Positions 36,539-43,977 of a stretch of 56,131 nucleotides of DNA are shown in pieces. The DNA comes from an uncultured Bacteroidales bacterium (GTDB lineage Bacteria; Bacteroidota; Bacteroidia; Bacteroidales; F082), in the NCBI GenBank assembly GCA_937896895.1, contig CALBNV010000091.1:1-56131 (forward strand), written 5' to 3'. Within the stretch, counting starts at the first letter, position 1. Each line of letters starts with the position of its first letter. The notes under the pieces are model-generated. The model was not told the DNA's origin. It made no database searches and was given only the letters and a program-made list of their open reading frames with translations. Position numbers and translations under genes: made by a program.

Positions 36539-36572
36539 TTCCGCAAAGATCCTTTAACGAAAGTGGGGAAAA
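36539..36572. repeat. Direct repeat R2 (partner at 31544)
   Basis: TTCCGC, ATCCTTTAACGAAAGT (36549-36564), GTGGGGAAA: same blocks and orientation as R1, with small indels. It lies in the leader of the DUF262-DUF1524 gene. R1 and R2 are 5 kb apart and enclose the DUF262 pair plus the 101-aa gene. Confidence 0.7.
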
Positions 36573-36586
36573 AGCCATAAGCAGAT

Positions 36587-37471
36587 TTACAAAATGTTTC
36601 CGTTCCCCCCTTTTTCTATAGCCTTTCTCTCCTTACCATCCTTCACTTCCAACGCCTTTTTGTCTTTCGCGTTCAAAGGTGAAATAACGGATTGTCCTGT
36701 TCGAGCTTCTATGTTTTCTCGGGCATCTTTTGCCACACTGCCGCCTTCAACCGCTATCTGTCGGCTTTCTTCAAAAGTTTCAGGATCGCGCGATTTGGAA
36801 ATGGCGGTAGTGGTAACCTCAGCCAACATATTAAGCACCAATTCCACGTTGGTCATATTGTCGCGCAGATTTTCCTTTTTCAGATTCTTGAATTGCTTGT
36901 ACTGCTTCACCGAGAATCCGCTCCAAGCCTTGGTCATCTCGTTGGTCAGGATGGCGTACTCCTGCTCTTGTTCAATGCCACGCGCTTTCCATTCATCGGT
37001 CAGTTCCTTGCGCATTTCGATGGATTGCAGACGCTGGTTTATCCAACCTTCTGTGTAGCCTTTGGCTCGGTAAAAGTCAGCACCGCGCAAGATGGCCTTC
37101 TCAGGGTCGGCGATTTCGTCCAAACGCTCGTTGCCAACCTGCGCCAACCACATCTTGAACGGCTCCGCCTTGGGCGATGGAATGGACTGGATGAGACGCA
37201 GAAGTCCCTTTGTGTCAAGAACATCCGTTTCTCTCATTTTTCCATCGGCAGCTATCATTTTCAACCGGTGACAAATTGTCACCAGTTCACTTCCTTCTTC
37301 TGAAAGACGTTGCCTAAGTTTGTTCCAATACTTTCTTGCTGTCTGATAGTCAGCGCTATCAGTCAACACTTCCACCACATCCACCACGGAGAAATACCAT
37401 TCCTCTTCATCTTCGTTCCATGTGGTGCGGATTTTCTTACTTTCAAATAGTTTGATTTTGTTTTCCATCAT
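36587..37471 (-). CDS. Bro-N domain protein (phage antirepressor type)
   Basis: About 294 aa from the double ATG at 37471/37468 (MMENKIKLFESKKIRTTW); an ATG at 37501 is also in frame. The first 120 residues form a Bro-N domain: WYFSVVDVVEVLTDS, ARKYWNKLRQRL, KMRETDVLDTKGLLRLIQSIPS, EPFKMWLAQVG. Such domains come from phage and baculovirus antirepressors and also occur as chromosomal single genes near mobile elements. The C-terminal half is helical with a basic lysine-rich end (EVKDGKERKAIEKG). The family is also annotated as DinD-like in some genomes. It lies upstream of the DUF262 pair and may share transcription with it. Confidence 0.87.
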   Translation of the reverse strand: MMENKIKLFESKKIRTTWNEDEEEWYFSVVDVVEVLTDSADYQTARKYWNKLRQRLSEEGSELVTICHRLKMIAADGKMRETDVLDTKGLLRLIQSIPSPKAEPFKMWLAQVGNERLDEIADPEKAILRGADFYRAKGYTEGWINQRLQSIEMRKELTDEWKARGIEQEQEYAILTNEMTKAWSGFSVKQYKQFKNLKKENLRDNMTNVELVLNMLAEVTTTAISKSRDPETFEESRQIAVEGGSVAKDARENIEARTGQSVISPLNAKDKKALEVKDGKERKAIEKGGNGNIL

Positions 37472-37536
37472 TGTTTGATCTTTTGTTTTACTTGATGTCA
37501 TTAGATGCTATAAATCTACGATTATATTTTTCTCAT

Positions 37537-37593
37537 TCACAAAATCTTCACCGCTATCGCCGCGCAAGCCTTGGCGTCTGCCAATGCGTGAAC
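37537..37593 (-). pseudogene. Tail of a DEDDh exonuclease
   Basis: Eighteen codons and a stop read VHALADAKACAAIAVKIL. The intact exonuclease at 45437-45967 ends HALADAEACAAIAIKIL, so this is the last part of a related gene, including the catalytic His and Asp. Everything upstream is lost. A promoter-like stretch lies about 30 nt upstream (37620-37640), so a deletion joined that promoter to the gene's end. Confidence 0.8.
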
Positions 37594-37619
37594 TTTGCAA
37601 ACTACAACTATATTTCAAG

Positions 37620-37640
37620 TGCAAAAGTAAGTATATGATA
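37620..37640 (-). promoter_or_regulatory. Promoter-like sequence matching 39481-39501
   Basis: On the minus strand TATACTTACTTTTGCA, containing TACTTTTG, agrees with the stretch at 39481-39501 (TATACTTACCTTTGCA). Unlike that copy it has no TGCCC-N6-GGCACA element at the right distance. It may drive the Bro-N gene. Confidence 0.55.
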
Positions 37641-37654
37641 CAAGAGCCAATGGA

Positions 37655-38848
37655 CTATTGTCGTGCTAACCAATCCAACGCATAAATCTGCCGTATCCCG
37701 TTATGCGAAATCTCAGGATCAGAATCCATTGTCAGCAGAAACTTCGGATTGTGGTCCTTCACGGAATTCAAAGGGGCGATTTCTCTGATCAGTGTCTGTT
37801 CATCGCGTACTGTGAGAGCAACTTGATAATATTCCACAAAACCATCTTTAAATCTGATGAAATCAATTTCCTTATCACCACTTTTGCCAACCATGACCTT
37901 ATGTCCCGACCTGATAAGATGCAGATACACAATATTCTCAAGCAAACGTCCCAAGTCACCGCCACGCAAGCCAAGCGACATTGTTCTCAACCCGACATCC
38001 GAAAGGTAATACTTTTGTCCCGTGCGCAAAAGCTCCTTGCCTTTGGCATCATACCTTGGAACCCTATAAAACAGGTAACTTTCCGTCAGCAATCCAACGT
38101 ATGTTTCCACTGTATGCGGAGAAATCTTGCAACCTCCAGCCGCCATAGCATCAGCGATACCCTTTATTGATGTCATATTGCCTATATTGTCAGCCATGTA
38201 ACGGACCAACCTGTCTATAGCATCAGCCTCTTGAACCCGACCTCGTTTCATCACATCTTTGATGACAATCGTTTGATAGATGTTTTGCAGATACACCCTG
38301 ATGGCCTCATCCGTAGGCAATTGCAACACGTATGGCAAGGTGGTACTGGTTATGAATCTGTTGTAGCATTTCTCGGCGGAAAGTCCGGTGGCCTCTATCA
38401 TCTCTGCCATAGAGAGGGGCAGTACATGTATCTCCACATACCTTCCACTGAGCAAGGTGACGATTTCGCCTGACAACATATAGGCATTCGACCCTGTCAC
38501 ATAAATATCCACATTTTGCCGCAACTGCAAACTGTCAACAACCCTCTCAAACCCAGCCACCTGTTGTATTTCGTCAAAAAATATGTAGTATTGCGCATCA
38601 TCCTCTATTCGTCCCGACACAAAGTCATGCAAAGCATGGTATTCCAGCAATGGTTCTGAGGCTACGTCCTCAAAATTCACACTGATAATGTGACTTTCAT
38701 CCACACCATTTGCTCTCAATTGTCGTTGAAAAAGCATCATCAACGTACTTTTCCCCGAACGGCGAAGACCTGTAATCACCTTCACAACACGCTTGTCACG
38801 CCACATATTCAGTTGGTTGACATAGTTTTTGCGATTTAAATATTCCAT
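37655..38848 (-). CDS. Stand-alone AAA ATPase with DUF4143 domain
   Basis: A 397-aa protein: Walker A GLRRSGKST (27-35), Walker B YYIFFDEIQQV (87-97), sensor IYVTGSNAYML, and ETYVGLLTESYLFYRVPRYD (linker). The C-terminal DUF4143 part ends KEIDFIRFKDGFVEYYQVAL, where the usual Lys of a nuclease core is replaced by Gln. This branch differs from the ATPase at 390-1667. Its function is unknown. Its promoter is embedded in two dyads (38870-38934), and it is more AT-poor in the 5' half than the polymerase gene upstream. It stands as a single gene between two decayed loci. Confidence 0.92.
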   Translation of the reverse strand: MEYLNRKNYVNQLNMWRDKRVVKVITGLRRSGKSTLMMLFQRQLRANGVDESHIISVNFEDVASEPLLEYHALHDFVSGRIEDDAQYYIFFDEIQQVAGFERVVDSLQLRQNVDIYVTGSNAYMLSGEIVTLLSGRYVEIHVLPLSMAEMIEATGLSAEKCYNRFITSTTLPYVLQLPTDEAIRVYLQNIYQTIVIKDVMKRGRVQEADAIDRLVRYMADNIGNMTSIKGIADAMAAGGCKISPHTVETYVGLLTESYLFYRVPRYDAKGKELLRTGQKYYLSDVGLRTMSLGLRGGDLGRLLENIVYLHLIRSGHKVMVGKSGDKEIDFIRFKDGFVEYYQVALTVRDEQTLIREIAPLNSVKDHNPKFLLTMDSDPEISHNGIRQIYALDWLARQ

Positions 38849-38869
38849 AATTCCATTTTGTTTTCATGT

Positions 38870-38934
38870 TGCAAAAATACAATATTTTTGCACTCCATTG
38901 CAAAAACTACGTAAAAACACAAAGTTTTTGCAAT
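38870..38934 (-). promoter_or_regulatory. Promoter inside two inverted repeats
   Basis: Dyad A: 10-bp arms TGCAAAAATA with a 3-nt loop (38870-38892). Dyad B: 12-bp perfect arms ATTGCAAAAACT with a 14-nt spacer (38897-38934). On the minus strand a -33 TTTG (38901-38904) lies in dyad B and the -7 TATTTTTG (38872-38879) in dyad A, 21 nt apart. All arms share TTGCAAAAA. This fits cooperative repressor binding, perhaps by the ATPase product itself. Confidence 0.75.
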
Positions 38935-39447
38935 GAAGTATAAAGGCTTCTTAAAATATGGAAAGGATGTATCAGGTGCATGTCCTTCGTCATCTCCTTA
39001 TCGAGCATTTCATTCCAGTTGTCAAGGCAATCGTCAAGATACAGCATCTGGTTTATGGATTCAGGCTTTTCATTATTGTAAATAGAAAAGCTACATGCAC
39101 CATTGTAGTACAGAGGCATGAACTCGTCGTAAGAGCCATTGAGAATATTCCAGATTTTCTTTGCCCTCATGGTCTGCACAGGATGTATCGAAGAGTATTT
39201 GTAACCGAGGAAACATTTGCCGGTGGTTTCAATGTCGCACTCTGTTCCACCGTTAATGCGATTCTTAAATTTCTTGACCATCGGTATAGTCCAAAAAAAC
39301 GCAGCTATTCTCTGAAATCCCTTTCCAATCCACCTGGTTTGCATACTTCTCCAGCAAGGATTATGTCCAATGGAGTTCGCTTGACAAATCTTTCCATGCT
39401 TCATCTTCTGCGATGTGTTGCAAGAACTCGTTACTTAATGCTTTCAT
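38907..39447 (-). pseudogene. Broken repeat-protein gene behind a WYL-type operator
   Basis: From ATG 39447 the frame reads MKALSNEFLQHIAEDEAWKD then LSSELHWT and a TAA at 39361-39363. The same frame goes on as SLLEKYANQVDWKGISEN before another stop. The pattern LLEKYAxxVDWKxISEN is a repeat I know from Bacteroidota proteins of unknown function. A different frame (starting 39404) stays open to 38907 and carries the rest (IHPVQTMRAKKIWNILNG, LDDCLDNWNEML). At least one stop and one frameshift therefore break the gene. The last codons run into dyad B, so the true end may be earlier. The promoter is intact and carries operator site d. Confidence 0.65.
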
Positions 39448-39482
39448 AAACTCGATATTTAGATGTTAAACATAAATTGATG

Positions 39483-39516
39483 CAAAGGTAAGTATATGCT
39501 ATGCCGATAGAGGGCA
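39483..39516 (-). promoter_or_regulatory. Promoter with WYL-type operator (site d)
   Basis: Minus strand: TGCCC-TCTATC-GGCATA (39516-39500), 9 nt, then -7 box TACCTTTG (39490-39483). Same spacing as sites a, b and c. It lies 36 nt before the start of the broken repeat-protein gene. Confidence 0.75.
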
Positions 39517-39545
39517 TGGGTGTTTAAAATTATAATTTATTTCAA

Positions 39546-41750
39546 TTAATATTTTTTGTAAGCAGACATGATTGTGCTAAACTCATGAGGATAATGCGCT
39601 TTCAGATATGCCATTTGATAGGACATGAATGTGTATGCGACGATGTGCGACTTGTTGAAAACGTATAACCCAATGGTACATAATTTCTTCCAGACTTTAT
39701 TGAGCATAGGTTTGTCATGCCCATTTTTTATTCCTCCCTTAATGAATCTTTCTTTCCATTCTTTGATTTGCTGTTTCTTTCCGAGGTCTTTACGGAAACA
39801 GTCTGCTTCTGCATCCGAAAAACCAGCTATCATCTGTGAGAGTTGCATCACTTGCTCTTGATAAACAATTAGCCCATAACTCTCTCCAAGTATTCTTTCC
39901 ATGCTTGGAATCTCGTAACCGACTGCTTTCTTCCGATTCTTTCTCTGGATAACTTCTGGAATCCAATCCATTAAGCCAGGGCGATACAAGGTGCTCAGCA
40001 ATACCAAGTCATTAAAGTTTTCGGGATGCATCTTTTTCAACAAAAACTGCATTCCATTTAAAGAGAACAAGAATACATTATCAGTATTGGCTGACTGGAA
40101 AAGTTCTAATGTATCAGGGTCATTGAATGCTATATTGTCTGTGTCAATATGAATATTGTGCGTTTCCTCGACTGCCATCACAACAGCTCTCATCTTTTTC
40201 AAGAAGTCATAGTTCAGAACATCAACTTTCACAACACCCATGTCCTCCACATAGAATCCGTCGTATTGGCTAACAAAAACAAGTTCCTTGTCATCATTTG
40301 TTGATATACGCTCCATTGGCACATAGTCAGACGTTGGATTCTTACTTACTACCAATCCACAGACATGAACATTTTTCCCATCGATTATGTTTCCTGCCTT
40401 ATTCTTTGAATAACTAATGATGTTTGCACAGCAATCCTCACCATATTTCTTTCGGATGTAATCAAAGACTTTCTTCTGACCGCCGTCTTCCACATCAATG
40501 TCAATGTCTGGCAATATTGTTTCCGGGTTGATGAATCGGTTGAAAAGCAAGTCGTTTTTTAGGGGATCAATCTTTGTGATGCCAAGGCAATAGTTGACGA
40601 TGGAGCCGCAGGAACTGCTACGTCCTGCCCCTATCCATAAGTCAAGTTCTTCCTTTGCGGCTCTTATTACATCATGCCAGAAGAGGAAATAATTGGCAAA
40701 ACCCTTCTTTTTGATTGTGTCCAACTCGAAATCTATTCGTTCAGCCACGGTTCCGGGGATAGGTGTTCCATATTTTCGTGTTGCGCCGTCATGCGTCAAA
40801 AATGTCAGATAATCATCGGCATCCTTATAACCTGTTGGAACGGAAACATTGGGAAGTTCAGGTTTTCGATTTATCTCATACAACTCGCACTTATTCCAAA
40901 TTTCCATCGTGTTATCTATGGCTTCTGGAACGTCAGAGAATAACTCGTTCATTTCCTCTTGGCTCTTCAGCCATTCCTGACGTGTGTATTTTAGTCTGTT
41001 GGGATCCTGTTTGCTTTTACCTAACGTCTTGTAAAGCAAGGTATCATGATCGTCTGCGTCTTCCTCGGTTGGGAAATGGCAATCGTTGGTGGCAACAAGT
41101 TTTACGCCACATTCCTTTGATAACCGAATCAGTACGTCATTGACTTTCTGCTGCAATGGGTTCATGCCTGTATTTGCGTTATTGGCGTCCTTGCTTGAAA
41201 TTACATGACGCATCAATTCAAGATAGAAATCTTCGCCAAATATGTTCTTGTAATACAGGATGGCGGACTTTGCACGTTCAATATCGTCACTAATTATTGC
41301 ACGTGGAATCTCACCGCCGAGACAACCAGACAAAACGATAAGCCCTTCATGGTATTGTTCCAAATGTGATTTTGCAACTGCGGTTTGCCCCATGACGTAA
41401 TGTTTGTTGGACTCATTAACTAACCTAATGAGGTTTCGATAACCAGTCAGATTCTTGGCAAGAATTGTAAGGTGGAATCTTAGTGTTCTCAAAGCATCGT
41501 AACTATTATCATTTGTGACATTCAGCTCACATCCTGCTATAGGCTTGAAGAAATCTTCCTTTTCCCTGTTCTTGTTAATAAACTTCGTATGGCAGAATAA
41601 ATCTGGTATGCCTGCGAGCGTTCTGTGATCTGTCAGTGCCATACCTTTCATTCCATCGGCAACAGCCTTGTCGGTGTACTCTCTTACACTTCCCATTGCA
41701 TTACCCACGGAATAGCATGAGTGTAAATGTAGATGAATAAAATCTTTCAT
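39546..41750 (-). CDS. Shortened PHP-type DNA polymerase III alpha subunit
   Basis: A 734-aa C-family polymerase. PHP domain at the start (HLHLHSCYSV, ALTDHRTLAG), then the polymerase core: GAGRSSSCGSIVNYCLGI, PDIDIDVEDGG (two catalytic Asp, about 415-420), VVKVDVLNYDFLKKM (third Asp, about 507), GLIVYQEQVMQ and FNKSHIVAYTFMSYQMAYL. All three catalytic Asp are kept. The chain ends soon after KAHYPHEF, so the C-terminal clamp-binding, OB-fold and tau-binding parts of housekeeping DnaE (about 1,150 aa) are absent. A palm segment of some 55-60 residues is also missing between IISYSKNKAG and GKNVHVCGLVV. It is therefore not the replicative DnaE; it lies in a defence-like island and is AT-rich. 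A 40-codon ORF precedes it behind operator site b. Confidence 0.9.
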   Translation of the reverse strand: MKDFIHLHLHSCYSVGNAMGSVREYTDKAVADGMKGMALTDHRTLAGIPDLFCHTKFINKNREKEDFFKPIAGCELNVTNDNSYDALRTLRFHLTILAKNLTGYRNLIRLVNESNKHYVMGQTAVAKSHLEQYHEGLIVLSGCLGGEIPRAIISDDIERAKSAILYYKNIFGEDFYLELMRHVISSKDANNANTGMNPLQQKVNDVLIRLSKECGVKLVATNDCHFPTEEDADDHDTLLYKTLGKSKQDPNRLKYTRQEWLKSQEEMNELFSDVPEAIDNTMEIWNKCELYEINRKPELPNVSVPTGYKDADDYLTFLTHDGATRKYGTPIPGTVAERIDFELDTIKKKGFANYFLFWHDVIRAAKEELDLWIGAGRSSSCGSIVNYCLGITKIDPLKNDLLFNRFINPETILPDIDIDVEDGGQKKVFDYIRKKYGEDCCANIISYSKNKAGNIIDGKNVHVCGLVVSKNPTSDYVPMERISTNDDKELVFVSQYDGFYVEDMGVVKVDVLNYDFLKKMRAVVMAVEETHNIHIDTDNIAFNDPDTLELFQSANTDNVFLFSLNGMQFLLKKMHPENFNDLVLLSTLYRPGLMDWIPEVIQRKNRKKAVGYEIPSMERILGESYGLIVYQEQVMQLSQMIAGFSDAEADCFRKDLGKKQQIKEWKERFIKGGIKNGHDKPMLNKVWKKLCTIGLYVFNKSHIVAYTFMSYQMAYLKAHYPHEFSTIMSAYKKY

Positions 41751-41851
41751 GGTAATTCGTTGTTAAATGTTGAGTTCATAATATATTTCATGATATTAGG
41801 ATTGAGTCATTACATCCATTCTCATTTCACCTATAAAAAAGTCATTCTTGT

Positions 41852-41974
41852 CTAGGACAAAAAGAAAAAGTAGTCGAGGTCATAATTGTTCCTTGCTTCA
41901 TCTATCTCAATATCGGCACATCTGGCATTCTGCTTCTTGTACCATTTGTGAATGAAAATTTCAAAAGTGTCCAT
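41852..41974 (-). CDS. 40-aa small protein before the polymerase gene
   Basis: From ATG 41974 the frame encodes MDTFEIFIHKWYKKQNARCA and continues to DYFFFLS, then TAG. It has a basic amphipathic start and an acidic middle (DIEIDEARNNYDLDY). It is the first frame after the promoter with operator site b, 30 nt from the -7 box, which is the best evidence that it is real. The polymerase starts 101 bp further on without a promoter of its own that I can see. It may be a small partner or a leader peptide. Family unknown. Confidence 0.55.
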   Translation of the reverse strand: MDTFEIFIHKWYKKQNARCADIEIDEARNNYDLDYFFFLS

Positions 41975-42003
41975 ATAAATGCGTTTTTGAAGTTTGATGG
42001 GCA

Positions 42004-42045
42004 AAATTAAAAGAGAGGTGTGCCATTACAGGGCGCACCTCTCAA
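42004..42045 (-). promoter_or_regulatory. Promoter with WYL-type operator (site b)
   Basis: Minus strand: CGCCC-TGTAAT-GGCACA (42037-42021), 9 nt, then -7 box TAATTTTG (42011-42004). The palindrome is long here: 12-bp arms (42015-42026 with 42034-42045) with one mismatch. CACTTTTT just upstream is also shared with site a. It separates the PLD gene end from the small ORF/polymerase unit. Confidence 0.85.
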
Positions 42046-42070
42046 AAAAGTGACTATTTATAGTGATTTT

Positions 42071-42589
42071 TTATTTGCAGGCAATCGGATCTCCGCAATA
42101 TTGCTTACGTTGACACTTCTTGCACATTTCTCCACGCCAGACTTTGTCAAACTCCTCCATTGCGGCTTCTACAAGTTCTGGATCGTCAGTTAGAATACCT
42201 GCCTCAAAATTCCTCCGATTAGGTGACTTCATTCCCATACCAGCACCGGTGAGGTTGGCACTACCGATGTATGCCGTTTTGCAGTCGATAACGATGATTT
42301 TGAAATGCACCCGAGGACATAGCGCACGTTCCAAACCTGTAATCAAATTCTTATACTTGTCAAAATCCTCACGAAAAGCTTGACCTGGTTCCTTCGCGTG
42401 TATCAGCCGGACATTCACCCCTTTGCCAATCAACTCCGACAACACTCCAAGGAAAGGCTTTTCCGTCTTTCCATTGGAGATATACAAGTCCTTGATGTCA
42501 GCTGTGCCTATCCAAAGAGTGTGCTTCACAGATAGAACGAGTGAAAGTACATCTCTATAATGAGATAAATCTGAAATAAATTTAATCAT
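42071..42589 (-). CDS. Phospholipase-D-like protein with one HKD motif
   Basis: A 172-aa protein from ATG 42589 (MIKFISDLSHYRDVL), which gives a 4-bp ATGA overlap with the McrC stop; a longer frame to 42649 would overlap McrC by 64 bp. One HKD motif: H95, K97, D102 in VHFKIIVID, followed by GSANLTGAG. Single-HKD PLD proteins act as dimers and are often nucleases. The end carries four Cys (156, 159, 165, 171: CKKCQRKQYCGDPIAC), likely a zinc or Fe-S site, unusual for such short PLD proteins. It closes the WYL-exonuclease-McrBC operon, so a nuclease or DNA-end role is more likely than lipid hydrolysis. Confidence 0.88.
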   Translation of the reverse strand: MIKFISDLSHYRDVLSLVLSVKHTLWIGTADIKDLYISNGKTEKPFLGVLSELIGKGVNVRLIHAKEPGQAFREDFDKYKNLITGLERALCPRVHFKIIVIDCKTAYIGSANLTGAGMGMKSPNRRNFEAGILTDDPELVEAAMEEFDKVWRGEMCKKCQRKQYCGDPIACK

Positions 42590-43977
42590 TGAAGACTTGT
42601 TGCAAGAAGTTGTTCGGATAATTTCATTGCTGTTGCAAACGAATTCCAATCTTCAATGTTTTGTGGAACTCGAAAAGGAATTACACTAATAACACCGCCT
42701 TCGTTATCTAGATATTGAGTACCTTTTCCTGCCAATTTATATTTTTTCAATATATTATTGCCATCGTCAGGATAGACATAACCTCCTAAAGGGGCATCCA
42801 TACAGTACATATATGAAACTACTTGATATAAGTCTTCTCTACCGACATTACCATTCAAGTGTTTATATTTTGCATCAAGGATATAATCCTTTCGATAAAA
42901 ATCAGGGTACATCCTTCTGCTGTTATTGTCAAAGTAGTCTTCATCAGATGGTTTCTCAAACATTCGTACTCCCCCTTTGGACTCTTTGTTTTGAGGGTGC
43001 TTAAAGTTGAGATCTTTGAGAATTGTATTAAGATACTCCTCCCATAACCAGGCACCATCAAACAAAATTCCGTAAACCTTATTTTCTTCTTTGCCATATT
43101 TTAACGACTCATGACGTAAAATACGAACACAAAGATGTTGAAGATCCCTGTATTTTAGGAAATATGGATGCACTTTAGGCTTCAAATTCTGCTTTAGCAC
43201 TTTTTCTCTTTCGCGTCCATTATAAGATGGAGTTGAACTAACAATTAGAGAGACACATTCCTTAGTTTCCTGATCGTTTGATAGTATAGAGGCTCCAAAG
43301 GGATGATGCTTTATATATTCGATCGTATGCCTAATCAATTGAGTAATCGAATTGTCATAACTATGTTGTCGATTACTATAGCTTATACGTCCACGGAAAG
43401 GAATATCATTCCTTATAACTCTATTGATGTTAATTACACCATGAACTTGCGCATCATCATGTTGCTGTGTCTTGTATTCCTTGTATAGCCCTTGCGACAT
43501 TGCTTTTTTAAGCATCGATGGAAATAGAAACAATAAGAAATCAAGAATTTTATCGTCTTGATTACTTGCATGATCTAAACTAAGGACATTAATTGACAGG
43601 ATCTTTTGTAGCATATAATATAGAAAAAAGTCCTGCCCATAATCTTCTCCATTGGTGTTTTTTTGGCAATGAGTAAATCTTGAATGAATACTCAACGAGG
43701 TATCTTTAATACCAATGAAGCCCATTAAATTACCTGTTGTAACATCCACAGACGCATACTTTCCGGAATCAGAGTATTGCAGATTCTTTGCATTTACGAT
43801 AGACGATTCATAAATGTTTCCGCTTGACTCGCTAAACGAATGAGGAAAAATCAGTAAATCAGGATGATTTCTTAATTGGCCTATACTTGCAATTTTCAAT
43901 ACATCCTCAACTGATTTATCCCCTTCAATTCGTTTTGGATCTTGGAGATTATCTGTAAGATGAATAAACTTAGTCAT
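42586..43977 (-). CDS. mcrC: McrC / LlaJI-type nuclease subunit
   Basis: A 463-aa nuclease subunit that works with McrB. The C-terminal half holds the PD-(D/E)xK core: YPDF (Asp359), then YILDAKYKHL (Asp368, Lys370), then REDLYQVVSYMYC. GILFDGAWLWEEYLNTIL (303-320) is typical of the LlaJI/DUF2357 branch. The N-terminal part (about 20-230) probably couples to McrB and DNA. The start overlaps the McrB stop by 8 bp. With McrB it forms a GTP-driven enzyme that cuts DNA with modified bases. A second, broken McrC lies at 28640-29173. Confidence 0.93.
   Translation of the reverse strand: MTKFIHLTDNLQDPKRIEGDKSVEDVLKIASIGQLRNHPDLLIFPHSFSESSGNIYESSIVNAKNLQYSDSGKYASVDVTTGNLMGFIGIKDTSLSIHSRFTHCQKNTNGEDYGQDFFLYYMLQKILSINVLSLDHASNQDDKILDFLLFLFPSMLKKAMSQGLYKEYKTQQHDDAQVHGVININRVIRNDIPFRGRISYSNRQHSYDNSITQLIRHTIEYIKHHPFGASILSNDQETKECVSLIVSSTPSYNGREREKVLKQNLKPKVHPYFLKYRDLQHLCVRILRHESLKYGKEENKVYGILFDGAWLWEEYLNTILKDLNFKHPQNKESKGGVRMFEKPSDEDYFDNNSRRMYPDFYRKDYILDAKYKHLNGNVGREDLYQVVSYMYCMDAPLGGYVYPDDGNNILKKYKLAGKGTQYLDNEGGVISVIPFRVPQNIEDWNSFATAMKLSEQLLATSLQ

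Noticed and set aside
37537..37593. C-terminal end of the Bro-N gene or a small peptide gene
   Set aside because: The residues match the end of the DEDDh exonuclease at 45437-45967 nearly one for one, so a gene remnant explains it better.
42590..42649. Longer start of the PLD gene
   Set aside because: It would overlap McrC by 64 bp; the ATG at 42589 gives the usual ATGA overlap.
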